From Dactylonectria macrodidyma (Eukaryota > Ascomycota > Sordariomycetes > Hypocreales > Nectriaceae): a stretch of 64,000 nucleotides of DNA. Below, one piece after another: positions 20,243-30,567 of the stretch. The position numbers and the translations under genes are program-made. Under the pieces are notes generated by a model. The model ran no database searches. It saw only the letters and a list, made by a program, of their open reading frames with translations, and was not told the origin of the DNA. The stretch's first letter is position 1; each line of letters starts with the position of its first letter. The DNA is taken from contig JAGMUV010000019.1 of the NCBI GenBank assembly GCA_020744425.1, forward strand, positions 620,001 to 684,000, given 5' to 3'.

Positions 20243-21301
20243 TCAATTCGCATCCTGGAAAGTCCCAGCCCAAGCTGGGTTGCCCGCTGTGCGCCTCGTC
20301 TTCAGCTTTCGCTTGTCTGTCTCGTGAAGAAGTTCGTATAGCGGAATGGGGTCCTGGAGGCGAGGTGGCAGATCTTCTAGCTCCAAGGCTGGTAGAACAG
20401 TGTCCACCATCTCACCCGACTCGTTGACGAAATTGACCGGCGCCATTCGATCCGTTGACCATTTCTCCTTCTTCACCGTTTCCTTCTTAATATGGCGCCC
20501 GCTTCGTTGCCAATGGGTATACTGATCGTAGCCACCCCAGCCGAGACACACATCAGTCGGTCGTGGATGCTGCATGAAATGCCCGGTCGAGGTGGCAGAG
20601 CGAAGATCTTCGACCTTATCCCAGGATTCTGCGTATGTCGCCGATTTGGCCTTCGTCGCAGGGTCCGACCCATTCTCGCCGATTAGATCGCCTGGAACCC
20701 ATTTGCCATCAGTCCAGTTGCGGCGGACGAATTCGTTGCCGATCGCGAGATAGTGTGCTGTGTCCGCAGCAGGCTTGTCGGTAGTCAAGATGTCCACGGG
20801 ACGCGGAAGACGTGGTCGGGTATCTCGGTAGTCCTTGCGAATGTCGAAAGCGGGTGGTGGAGGGTACTAGACTTCCCAACCTTGGGTTTCGAGAGCGGCT
20901 ACCTCCTCCTTGGGGACGATGATCATCTCCACTTCCACTCTCTCGTCACCTTCCACCTGGTGAAAGACCGGGTGTTCGGGCAGTCGATCAACGACTTTCC
21001 GGTGCAAGGTGATGAGCTCCTCATGGACTTCGTGCTCCTTGTCGGTCCCCATAAGCTGCAGGCTAGCCTTGGTGCTAGGCTGCAACCTGCGGCTGCCAGA
21101 CGCGTCGTCGACGACTCGGATGCATACAGTACGTGGCGAGCCAGAGGCCCTCTCGAAATTGGCGCAGTCTTCGATGTTTCTTTTGATACTGCTTTCGGGT
21201 TCCTCGTCGTCATCCTTCCACCTCTCGGGGATGGCAGAATCGTCAGACAGGCTGAGCTGCTTTAGAGACTTGGTCAACTCGGCGACGAGCTTGTCAGACA
21301 T
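20243..21301 (-). CDS. Acidic orphan protein, reading frame split by one in-frame TAG
   Basis: From ATG at 21301 the frame is open for 144 codons (start MSDKLVAELTKSLKQLSL; end LETQGWEV), then meets TAG at 20867-20869. The same frame continues without another stop for 208 residues (YPPPAFDIRKDYRDTRPR ... WAGTFQDAN) to TGA at 20243. Both halves have similar charged, hydrophilic composition and codon quality. An intron that removes the TAG would have to be unusually short (36 nt from GTAGCC). Explanations are a CAG-to-TAG change (as RIP would produce), readthrough, or two genes. No domain is recognised. It sits between HTR modules 5 and 6. Confidence 0.5.
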
Positions 21302-21474
21302 TCTGTGTTCACAGGGTTAGCTTCCAGTACGTGGGAGCAATCAGGATATTGGGGATGCAACTTGCGTGACTGGTGTCGGTATCTATCACGCCTATGTGTG
21401 TGTTTGAGAGGATGTTGTGAGCTTGTCTTGGGAGTTTGCGTTTGTACTGTGAAAGAGTAAGGTACCTGGTTGCC

Positions 21475-21508
21475 TAGGTAGGTACGTAGGTAGGTAGGCA
21501 GGTAGATA
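21475..21508 (+). repeat. Imperfect (GGTA)n tract
   Basis: A short run of GGTA/GGCA units lies upstream of the minus-strand orphan. Similar GGTA/TACC runs dot the accessory half (about 12650, 19015, 27300). Confidence 0.6.
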
Positions 21509-21964
21509 CCAAAGCGTGTGTACCTACATTACAGTGCCGAACCCCAATGTACTCCCTAGCGTACAGTGCTTCGCATCTGTCCGCAGCCGTTGAAAACATC
21601 GCGGGTTGGGTGCCACCACGGTGTTTGAACAAGCAGGAAAACTACTGGTCCCGGGAATATCCGGCACTCTACAGTTGGCTGCCACCAGACCACAGTCAAC
21701 GATCTAGGGAAGAGAACAACGCGACACACCACGCATGATACACACCATCAACTATCCTTAGTCTTTATGTGATATTGGTCATTAATTAGGAGTTTTAAGT
21801 GCTAATTCAGTAGACTATTTTCCTCATTTAGGTAGATTTATTCTATAGTTTATGCACCCCTTATTTGTGAGCGAACGGGTTAGGTTTGGCTCAGAGGTAG
21901 GTTGGTGTGTGGTGTTTTTCTTCCCCCAGGTCATGGTCCACAATCGTGTCCGAGCAGTCACTCA

Positions 21965-22082
21965 TCAGCGACAGTGATCCAGAAGTTAATGATCATGAGA
22001 AAATTTTGTCTATCCTTATGCAGATGCACACAAGAACCACAAATGAGACTTATAAAAGACCCTTCGAGCATGAGAGTTTTTT
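21965..22082 (+). repeat. Dispersed repeat, partner of 33331-33447
   Basis: GTGATCCAGAAGTTAATGA, ATTTTGTCTATCCT, CACAAGAACCACA and the GACCCTTCGAGCATGAGAG block align with 33331-33447. It ends where HTR module 6 begins, so its right edge may mark an insertion junction. Confidence 0.6.
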
Positions 22083-22202
22083 GGGGGGAAACCCCACTCC
22101 ATTTTCTTTCTTTATGGCCAAAGGCCCCTTGGTCGGTCTGGCGATTCACACTGTTGTCCGGTGGAGAGCTCCGGTGGAGAACTCCGGTGGAGAGCTCCGG
22201 CG
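22083..22202 (+). repeat. HTR module 6 (atypical)
   Basis: The head GGGG-GAAA-CCCC and the spacer ACTCCATTTTCTTTC lead to one array unit, CTTTATGGCC-AAA-GGCC, another compensated stem. No canonical tRNA-like domain follows. Instead there are GGTCGGTCTGGCGATTCACA and a short tandem of CCGGTGGAGAGCTCCGG-like palindromic units (22160-22200). Assignment to the family rests on the head and first unit only. Confidence 0.5.
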
Positions 22203-22461
22203 GGGTACAGGTAGCATCTGGATACACGTTCTAACGTCGGATTTCTCCCAGATGCCCCTATCACAGAGCCCCAACAAGCGGCGGTCATACTCTGAGCCCC
22301 TCAGTATAACTGCCGCTGACCATTGACAATCGGATGCCGCATCGGTGGAGTTGCGGGGGCGGAAAGGCGGCCCTGGATGCCGGTGGAGGTGCTTTAAAGA
22401 GCTTCAGTCGCCTCATCATCGTCCATTCTCCGCAAGTTCTCGGGATACAGATTAGTTGACC

Positions 22462-24502
22462 ATGCTTTTCGAAAAAGAAAATCGCCTCGTATTTGCTTAC
22501 GATGCCGAGCAGCTCTGGGTTGAGCCGTGGGGCAAAGGCCTTCGCATCCGCGCCACCAAGATGAGCTCCATGCCCACCGAGGACTGGGCTCTGGAAGAGC
22601 CAACTTCATCTTCCATTGCGCCAGAGATTTCCATTGAGAAGACTTCGGCATCTATCGTCCATGGCAACATCAAGGCCACCGTTACTTCCGGTGGCAAACT
22701 GACCATCTATAATTCCGACGGCAAAGTCCTCCTTGAGGAGTACCAGCGCAATTTGAACGATCTCTCAGACCCTAAGTGCAGCTCGCTCAACATCGAAGGT
22801 CGAGAGTTCAAGCCCATCATGGGCGGCGACTACCACCTGACGGCGCGGTTCGAGAGTCTGGATCCCCATGAGAAAATCTTCGGCTTCGGCCAGTACCAGC
22901 AACCCTACCTCGACATCAAGGGCGCGCAGCTCGAGCTCGCCCAGCGCAATTCGCAGGCGAGCGTGCCTTTTGCAGTATCTTCGCGCGGCTACGGCTTCCT
23001 ATGGAACAACCCTGCCATCGGTAACGCCATCTTCGGTAAGAATGTCATGAGCTTCGAGGCGCTGTCGACAAAGGCCCTCGATTACTGGATCGTGGCTGGC
23101 GACACGCCTGCCGAGATTGTCGAGGCCTATGCAGACGTGACGGGCAAAGTACCCATGATGCCAGAGTACGGCCTCGGGTTCTGGCAGTGCAAACTGCGGT
23201 ATCAGACACAGGAGGAGCTTCTCAAGGTGGCGCGTGAGTACAAGAGGCGCGAGCTGCCCATTGATCTCATTGTTGTCGACTTCTTCCACTGGCCTAAGCA
23301 GGGCGACTGGCGATTCGATCCCGTATACTGGCCGGATCCAGGTATGTCTTATTAAAGTAGCTGCTCGGGGCAGTAACTAATTGGACATTGTAGACACCAT
23401 GATTCAGGAACTCAAGGACCTGGGAATTGAACTCATGGTCTCCATTTGGCCCACCGTCGACAAGCTCTCCGAAAATTATGAAGAAATGCTGGAGCGAGGC
23501 TATCTCATCCGCGCCGACCGCGGCGTTCGCACTGGCCTCGACTTCCAAGGAGACACGATCCACTACGACACAACTCATCCAGGATCCCGAGAGTACGTGT
23601 GGGAAAAGGTAAAGAAGAACTACTTTTCCAAGGGGATTAAGGTATTTTGGCTCGATGAGGCTGAGCCCGAGTACCGCGTGTACGACTTCGACACGTACCG
23701 CTACCACCTGGGCCCAAACGTAGCCATCGGCAACATCTACCCGCGCGAGTACGCCCGCGGCTTTTACGAGGGTCAGACTCGCGAAGGCCAGTCTAATATC
23801 GTCAACTTGCTGCGCTGCGCCTGGGCTGGCAGCCAAAAGTTCGGCGCCCTGGTGTGGAGCGGAGATGTGGCCAGCTCATGGCCCAGCCTTCGCTCGCAGC
23901 TCGCCGCGGGCCTCAATATGGGCCTCGCTGGCATTCCTTGGTGGACGACCGACATTGGAGGATTTCACGGGGGGGACATTCGAGATGAGGCCTTTCACGA
24001 ACTGCTCGTCCGCTGGTTCCAGTGGGGAGCCTTTTGCCCAGTGATGCGCCTGCACGGAGATCGCCTCCCCAAACAGCCGCAGCACGGCACGACTGGCGGC
24101 GCGGGATGCCTCAGTGGAGCGCCAAACGAGGTGTGGACTTACGGAGAAAAAGTGTACGGTATTTGTCGCAAGTACATGGCCATCCGGGAGGAGTTGCGAG
24201 ACTACACCCGTGGATTGATGAAGGAGGCTCACGAGAAGGGATCTCCTGTGATCCGGACACTGTTTTACGAGTTTCCCGAGGACGCCGCAGCATGGGATAT
24301 TGAGCAGCAGTACATGTACGGCCACAAGTACCTATGCTGTCCCGTGCTAGAGCCCGGCGCGACAAAGTTGAAGGTGTACTTGCCAGCTCTGCCCAACGAT
24401 GAAAAGTGGAGGGTGTTCAAAGGCGATGGAGAGTATGAGGGTGGAATTACGGTCGAGGCGGAATGCCCGCTGGAAACCATGCCAGTATTTGTTCGAGAAT
24501 GA
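22462..24502 (+). CDS. GH31 alpha-glycosidase, likely alpha-xylosidase
   Basis: Exons 22462-23341 and 23394-24502, joined by a 52-nt intron (GTATGT, GTAACTAATT branch, TTGTAG; phase 1), encode 662 aa. Glycoside hydrolase family 31 is clear from MPEYGLGFWQCKLRY, the nucleophile motif FWLDEAEPE (Asp381) and the acid/base motif WSGDVASSW (Asp451), followed by GIPWWTTDIGGF. Known GH31 enzymes retain configuration and remove alpha-linked glucose or xylose. The FxxWLDEAEPE form and an N-terminal beta-domain without a signal peptide suggest an intracellular alpha-xylosidase-like enzyme acting on xyloglucan oligosaccharides. At 662 aa it is shorter than typical YicI-type members (~770), with a reduced C-terminal beta-region. 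The start has CGGG...GACCATG context; no further upstream frame fits. Confidence 0.85.
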
Positions 24503-24816
24503 TGAGATAAAGATCTAGATTATGTGTCGGAGGTGGCTCCGGAGGTTGGTCCGGTCACGGCCCCACTTTATTTTACTTCCCACGGCCACACCGGAGGTGA
24601 CAAAATAATTCCGCCACAAATGTATACGAACTTTTCATCGCAGTAGTCCCAGGCCATTTTAACAAAAGTGTCAGGCGGTGCGCATGCCAATTGCAAGTTC
24701 CAGTGTCCCGTAAGCGGGTTCGACCCCACATCGGTTTCACTCAGCAAACCACCCTTCACGCCCCCGCAACCTCGTATATCCCGCAATAACGCGAAAACAT
24801 TCTAATCAAAGAGATA

Positions 24817-24888
24817 GGCCTTGTGGCGCAATGGCAGCGCGTTACTTTCCGGTGGTAAAGGTTCTAGGTTCGAGTCCTAGCTGGGTCG
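24817..24888 (+). tRNA. tRNA-Arg(CCG)
   Basis: 72 nt. The anticodon arm TTACT-TTCCGGT-GGTAA pairs throughout and presents CCG (decodes CGG, Arg). The D-arm contains GTGGCGCAATGGCAGCGC, which serves as A-box. The T-arm CTAGG-TTCGAGT-CCTAG is perfect and gives the B-box. The acceptor GGCCTTG/CTGGGTC has one T-T mismatch and wobbles, discriminator G. No intron. The acceptor mismatch and C-to-T style changes relative to the relic at 2738 leave some doubt that it is functional. Confidence 0.75.
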
Positions 24889-24900
24889 TCTTGATTTCTC

Positions 24901-24905
24901 TTTTT
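24901..24905 (+). terminator. Pol III terminator of tRNA-Arg
   Basis: CTCTTTTTG: five T residues 12 nt after the mature 3' end, the expected signal for RNA polymerase III release. Confidence 0.6.
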
Positions 24906-25530
24906 GAATCCGTGATATATCTCTCATGAGGATGGCTTCACTTTTTTTAACCTGTCGCGACTCGGGACTCTGGGTGAGGAGACGAGTGGTTAAGCTCTCA
25001 CGTGGACGACACGTGACCCAAAGGTCCCAATCTGTCAACATTTCTGGGGTCGCTTGTCAAGCGACTTGTCCAGCGGCTTGACACGCAGGCAAAAGCAAAC
25101 GGCAACCAGCAAGAGAGCCCAATAGAAGGGAGCAGAATGGGAAGCTCTCCTACAAAGAGCCCCCTCAACTCCCTGTCTACTGAATTGATTCTCATCCTGG
25201 TTCAAATCTTCCATCTTGACCTGGCTTCTGTCTAGCACTGGGACCTACATTGCACACAATCATTAGCTTACCCTGTAGACAGCCATGGTAAGTTGATGAA
25301 GCGTCCCAGAAACGCCAACCTTGAGCATTAATCTTCCGCAAGCAAAGACGCAAAGCGTAGCGACAAAAGATTCAGAGGGTTGTGTGGTCGGTTTCTTCGA
25401 AGTCAACCGTGACAACCAGTCTTTCGCCTTGTGGCGTGAGACTGGTGTGGTTTCACTATGGTCAACACCGCCCCAACCATGAATTGAAAAGAATAGATCA
25501 GAACCAAAGAAAATCAATTCGTCATCCATT

Positions 25531-25585
25531 GACCCAGCTAAGGCTTGAACCTAGAACCTTTACCACCGGAAAGTAACGGGCTGCC
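25531..25585 (-). pseudogene. tRNA-Arg(CCG) relic, 3' two-thirds
   Basis: The minus strand reads CGTTACTTTCCGGTGGTAAA, then GGTTCTAGGTTCAAGCCTTAG and CTGGGTC. This matches 24839-24887 with a few transitions in the T-arm (CTAGG-TTCAAGC-CTTAG, now mispaired). The 5' acceptor and D-arm are absent. It is about 0.65 kb from the full gene, in inverse orientation. Confidence 0.65.
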
Positions 25586-26639
25586 AAGTTTTCTGACATT
25601 TCACACCTCCCGTCGTGCAGTCATTGGTCCAACTTCACCTGACGAGTGACCAGCATGAAACGCACACATCAAGCTCTCCAGACCGAAGGGTGGGTGCGCT
25701 CTTCTCCTGATGCTTGACTCAGCGGGTCAGATAAATTGCTGCACTCGTTGAGCATCCTCCTCGGCGTTGCCAAAGTCCTTCTTAGAGGTAGAGTGGCTGG
25801 TTTTTGTCAAGGTAGCCTCGGGCGGATTAGGCAATATCGTCGGGGTTGACGTCCGGGGCTGCTCGGGGTTTGCGGAATCACAGACCCGTCACTCAGCTTT
25901 GATGGCTATGCATCTTCTTCCGGGTCACCGTACCGTCCGGTCCATCACCGGTGAGGCCGTGCTGGCCGGACACGACGTGGATCCTTAATGCCGTCAACAT
26001 TCAGAAAGCTGGCCCTGCAGCGCTTGCTGCAGAGATAAGTTTGCCCAGACTCACAGTCTCGTCCGCTCTTCCGATTACATTCGGCGCTTTTTCATCCAAG
26101 TGAAGCCGAGCGAGCGAGCGTTATCATGTCTTCATCTTCCAAGACCCAACGGCTAAATGAACTTGCCTAACAGTACTGTCTGGAGCGCCAGCCAACAATC
26201 GGAACCGCAGAACTCTGGTTGGATGGATAGTTTCATACAGCCGAATATACTGTCCGCGCCCTTGTCTAGGTACATGCGAAAGGGCTGGCAAACGGGTCGG
26301 TTTTTCCTCAGCTATGGAGCGACTCCAGGCCGGCAGGCTGGGGGTTGCCCAATATTATCCAGTAGACTAGTATCGTTTGTTCAGGTGCATGGGTGTAGTA
26401 CCTCGACTGTATCGCTTCTTAATCATAATGAACATTGGAGTGGCGAACCTAGGAAGATGTGCGCCTGTGGCTTCGAGAGCACATGGAACGGACAGAAATC
26501 CGCTTGTCTAGCTGCCTTGACGGAATAGTCAGATAGAACTCTAGGTCATCTGACTTCAGCATCATCTCCTACCTTGCGTTGTAGGGTGCCATTCTGTTTC
26601 ATATTTTAGTCTACGTCAAGTTGTGCCAGCGCCTGTTTG

Positions 26640-26800
26640 GAGGGATGACGCGTTAAACCAGGTGATGCTTGTTCTATCGATGAGCTCACAAAGCTCCTGC
26701 TGGGATTGGGTTTCGTAGCGGTGTTCATGAACCTGTTGCATCTGATGTGTTATTTGATGATGGATTTTGCGATGTGATTGATTGATTTTAGTGAAGGATG
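26640..26800 (-). repeat. Dispersed repeat shared with 17190-17340
   Basis: The minus strand matches the 17190-17340 block (ATCAATCAATCACATCGCAAA, CACCGCTACGAAACC, CAGGAGCTTTGTG). Confidence 0.5.
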
Positions 26801-28089
26801 TTGTGTTGGACAGGGGAACACCACCACCCGAAGTGACGGATGCCGTAGGGTAGGCGAGATGCGTAGCAGAGCGAAGTTGGACAAGACCTGCAAAACAAAA
26901 CGGATAAAAGGAGGGCCGGAGCGGCAACCAAGCAGCTGGCAAAAAAGATAAATCAGATATTCCGGTTGGTCAGATAATTCTCATCATAATGGCATCAAAA
27001 ACAATTCCAAAAGCTCAAAAATGAAGTGGGCAAGAAGGTGATTGATTGCTATCGCTATCTGGGTGGTCTCTGCCTTTTATCTCAGACCAACTTCCGATAT
27101 CCTTATCGATAGGCTTATTAAGACCAGCACTCAGGTCAGCTGGCCAATTAAAATCCCGGGTTCTCTAGCTAGTTTGGGACCCGCTGCCTCGACACAATGT
27201 TTATGGATGATGTTCGTGACAAGGCAGGATGGTCGAAGAAGTGAGCAAGGGCTTGTTTAGGACCGGGGTACCTCGCTGTTAATCCCCAGCATACCCACCT
27301 AGATACCTACCTGGGTAACTCTCGGTTTTGACAAGTCCCATGTTGCCCACCTCCCCAACCCAACGGTTTGAACGGGCAGTGCATGCTAGCCGCATTGTAC
27401 AAGGCATTGACTCCCCAGGCCATCGCAGACATCTACTGCATCTTGGGGTCGGGCCGTGAAATAGCATTTAGAATTGCAGCCAGGGACTGAAGGACGACGC
27501 TAGGATAACACCGTATTCAAGGCTGTAGTGACGAGATGGCTATTCGCGGAGGCATGGTCCTAAAATGACCCGCCGGAGGAAGAGAAAGCGTATACGGCTA
27601 CCGCTTGACGTAGTTGTTGGTGTGCTCCACCATCGTAGCCCTTCATGCAACAGCTTCTTGCAGCCTTTCGGTTAAGTGGAAGAGGCTGCGCAGCGCATAC
27701 CTCGGGTCCCTTCGCGATGGTCGGTCATAGCCTTCATAATGGTCTGGATTTGGCTACCTAACAAAGTAGGCTGTCATCCAGGGGGCGAGTCTCGTCTCGC
27801 TCATATTGTCATCGGCGTCCTTGGCTTCCCCGTGCCGATTGCATCGCTGCCGCATTGTGTTGAGCATTCAAGTGGTGAGCCCATGAGCACACGGAACTTG
27901 AGATGGAAGGGTCTAAGATTTCCGAGTGACCCACCGGCGATCCCAGATTGTGGCCTAAGGCATCTACCTGACTAGCCAAGCACGCCAGATGAGATCACGT
28001 GAGTGATCCCCGTTTGATTACGTAAAGGTAGTGCACAAACAAAACCTCGAAAGCCCACAGTTTTCAAACTCTCTTCCTCTTTTTTTCTC

Positions 28090-28410
28090 ATGGGGGAATA
28101 CCTGGAGAGTCAGGAAAGCCCGTTGCCACGGGCGAAAGCCTGCCGTTGCTTAGGCAGAAGCCCGCATCCTCATGGGTGAAAGCCTGGAAAGCCCTGAGGT
28201 GTGGGCATCGCCTTGCTTCATGGTCCAACGACCTGTGCTTCATGGGCTTCGCCCTGTGCTTCATGGGCTTCGCCTTGTGCTTCATGGGCTATGCCCTGTG
28301 GGTTTAAAGTCCCTGGACTTCGGTCCTAAGGTCGTACGGCGCGAAGGCGTCTGGTATCCCTTTGGGAGGTGTGTTCGAATCACACTACGATCCATATTCA
28401 GACTTCAAAC
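28090..28410 (+). repeat. HTR module 7 (solo; mixed array, full tRNA-like end)
   Basis: After a decayed head (GGGGGAATACCTGG) the array is long and mixed: GGGC-GAAA-GCC, GGCAGAAGCC, GGGTGAAAGCC, GGTC-CAAC-GACC, GGGC-TTC-GCCC twice (one with a terminal T) and GGGC-TAT-GCCC, most after CTTCATG. GGAC-UUCG-GUCC is at about 28315-28326. The tRNA-like domain 28330-28393 has acceptor GGTCGTA/TACGATC (one wobble), GCGC-GAAG-GCGT, TCCC-TTT-GGGA and T-arm GTGTG-TTCGAAT-CACAC. Presence of both CAAC- and UUCG-type units in one array shows unit turnover inside a module. Confidence 0.75.
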
Positions 28411-28566
28411 CCACCTCTCTTCCAGATACAATCCTGGGGCACATTCGTTCGGTGTGCACCTCAGCAACCATGGCGTGTCGGGGCGGACGGACTTATCAAT
28501 CCAGGTGAGCTGAGTGTCGTGTGAGGGCTGGGCCGCAGGACAATAGCATCATGGTGTTCACTGCTG

Positions 28567-28950
28567 GTGTGGGCTACTGGCACCAAGGGCAACCAAGGCT
28601 CTACCGGTCTTCAAGGCGTTGCTGGCCCCAAGGGTGATCCTGGTGCTAAGGGCGCCCAAGGCACCCAAGGCCTTACCGGACCTAAGGGCGACACTGGAGC
28701 GACTGGACTCAAGGGTGAAGCTGGCGCAACTGGCCCCAAGGGCCCTCGAGGCTTGACCGGTCTCCGAGGCGTGCCTGGCCCCAAGGGTGACGATGGCGCT
28801 GAAGGCAAGGGTCTTCGAGGCCCTATCGGTTCTCGAGGCGCACCTGGCCCCAAGGGTGATACGGGCGCGAAAGGTGAACAAGGCCCTCAAGGTTATCCCG
28901 GTCCTAAGGGTGCTACCAGCGTGGTTTGTTATCGATGTCGAGGACGATAG
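28567..28950 (+). CDS. Collagen-like Gly-X-Y repeat ORF (fragment)
   Basis: A frame of 127 codons, nearly all Gly-X-Y triplets (GPKGDPGAKGAQGTQGLTG and similar), with one break of phase at AEGKGLRG near residue 78 where a residue is missing. It opens without an ATG; the nearest ATG (28555) is in another frame. After GPKGAT it ends in a non-collagen tail (SVVCYRCRGR). It could be an internal exon or a fragment of a collagen-like surface or secreted protein; such proteins are known in some fungi and many bacteria. It lies between HTR modules 7 and 8. The collagen character is certain, gene completeness is not. Confidence 0.5.
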   Translation: MWATGTKGNQGSTGLQGVAGPKGDPGAKGAQGTQGLTGPKGDTGATGLKGEAGATGPKGPRGLTGLRGVPGPKGDDGAEGKGLRGPIGSRGAPGPKGDTGAKGEQGPQGYPGPKGATSVVCYRCRGR

Positions 28951-29248
28951 GCACGACTTCGAAGGCTTCGACAACGCACAGCACTAAAATCTCAAAGGGA
29001 AAGAGATTAGGTGCTGCTGTTACTACGAATAATGACACGCCAATTCTTGTCTCAGACTGAGATGTGATTAAACGATAGAGCTGTGTGAACATCAGAACGG
29101 CGTACAACGGACAGAGCATCCTACCGATTCCCCCTGTTACAAGCCCTACCAGGAAGAATCACGATCGCATATACCCGACATGTTGAGGTGTGAGCCATCC
29201 CCTCACCGACATTCAAACATGGCAATATTATGAGGGCCGGAACATAAA

Positions 29249-29297
29249 GGCAGGAAGCATCCGGTTTGGAGGGACAGGGAGTCATCGTTTGATCTCT
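29249..29297 (+). repeat. Direct repeat flanking HTR module 8, left copy
   Basis: GGCAGGAAGCATCCGGTTTG, GAGGGACAGGGAGTCATCG and TTTGATCTCT match 29565-29615 with several transitions and small gaps. Module 8 lies between the two copies. Confidence 0.6.
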
Positions 29298-29354
29298 GCC
29301 CATCATTGTATGGGGGGGAAAAAGAAGAGAGTGAAAGCTCAGTTATTCTTGATG

Positions 29355-29546
29355 AAGGGTGGGGGAAACCCCAATCTATTTCATTGCTTCATGGTCCAAC
29401 GACCTGCGCTTCATGGCCCAACGGCCTGCGCTTCATGGTCCAACGGCCTGTGCTTCATGGCCCAACGGCCTGCGCTTCATTGGCCAACGCCTACGGTCGG
29501 CTTGGAGTTCCTTTCGAGGAAGTAGGTTCAATTCCTATACCGATCT
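29355..29546 (+). repeat. HTR module 8 (solo; CAAC-loop array, short tRNA-like end)
   Basis: The head is GGGG-GAAA-CCCC at 29361-29372. Five array units follow in CTTCATG spacing: GGTC-CAAC-GACC, GGCC-CAAC-GGCC, GGTC-CAAC-GGCC, GGCC-CAAC-GGCC and TTGGCCAACGCC. The short tRNA-like end (29495-29545) pairs GGTCGG with CCGATC, has TTCC-TTTCGA-GGAA and a T-arm GTAGG-TTCAATT-CCTAT. Compared with module 1, the T-arm stem changed on both sides (GTGGG/CCCAC to GTAGG/CCTAT), which keeps it paired. Confidence 0.8.
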
Positions 29547-29564
29547 GAATCTCAGGTGGTACAA

Positions 29565-29615
29565 GGACAGGAAGCGTTCGAGTAGGAGGGAAAGGGAAGT
29601 CATCATTTGATCTCT
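29565..29615 (+). repeat. Direct repeat flanking HTR module 8, right copy
   Basis: Partner of 29249-29297, same orientation. The pair is too long and too diverged for a fresh target-site duplication. It may be a duplicated flank or an older insertion scar. Confidence 0.6.
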
Positions 29616-30567
29616 CTCTTTTCAAAGCGAGAGAAACGAGTATCGCCATCCACACAATTAACCATTGCTAACCATGCGGCATTCGTCACAGTCCCACATC
29701 CCACTGCGGTCGCAAGCCAAGCTCGAGATATAGACAAATCCGCGAATACCCCGACGACCGTTGATGCCGAGATCACGAGTGCCGTTTAAATACAAGGATG
29801 CAGGAAAATGAGAGGCGAATATGCTAGGAGAGGCAGAACTCCGATAGCAGCGTCGACAGCAGAGTCTTCGGCCATGAAGGTCATTGCTGCTACACGGCCG
29901 GAGCTGTAGATAGTTATAGCTGGACTGATGATGAACGATCGTGCCGCTCCAATGTGGCCGGCCAGGGCACCAAGGTGGCCCTGGTTGACCAGCGTGGACT
30001 GGGCTTATAGTCCGGATGCGAGGGGCGCGTACTAATAGATCCCCCAAAATAAACTGCTATCTGAGAGCAGACTTCGTGACAATTACCCTCGACCCGAGCC
30101 TGTACCTAAATTGGTGGGAATGGAATCAACAGCGTTATGAACTACGGGTGCCCAAACAATGGGAGGCGTGTATGATGTAGGTGAGGCTATTCGCATTTCT
30201 GTTGGGCCACCTGCCGCCATCTGCCGCCATCTGCCTTCAACTGTTAGCAACCATAAGAAACCTCATCTGCGCCGCAACAGCCAACCAAAATAACTGCAAT
30301 CATGCTGCGGCTTAGCTTACCTGTACAATTTCCTCGTAAAAATCTTCTCGCCCACCAGAAGTTCCTCATCAGCAAACCTTCCTCACAACCTCACGACGGC
30401 TTCACCTCTTCTCTGCATACCGCCATCTCCAACAAGCAAAGAAAGCATCTTACTCGTGACGACATCGTTTCCCCGCCTCGTCAACCATTCCAGTAAGACC
30501 TTCCAGTTCCTCGTTGTGCTGGCCAGACCTCCTACGAACACTCGTTGAAGCATCCTGGGAAACATCC

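Larger units (their letters stand above)
24906..28089. other. Gene-poor interval
   Basis: No convincing protein gene. It contains a tRNA-Arg relic (25531-25585), an inverted dispersed repeat (26640-26800) and scattered short frames (for example 26157-26528, 27676-27975) without domains or extending splice signals. Confidence 0.5.

Noticed and set aside
24530..24600. Possible further HTR fragment (GGCCCCACTTTATTTTACTTCCC)
   Set aside because: Resembles the spacer after a head, but no head hairpin, array unit or tRNA-like end can be folded.
24972..25040. Possible tRNA-Leu/Ser-like start (GACGAGTGGTTAAGCTC)
   Set aside because: A-box-like sequence is present, but no T-arm or acceptor pairing follows.
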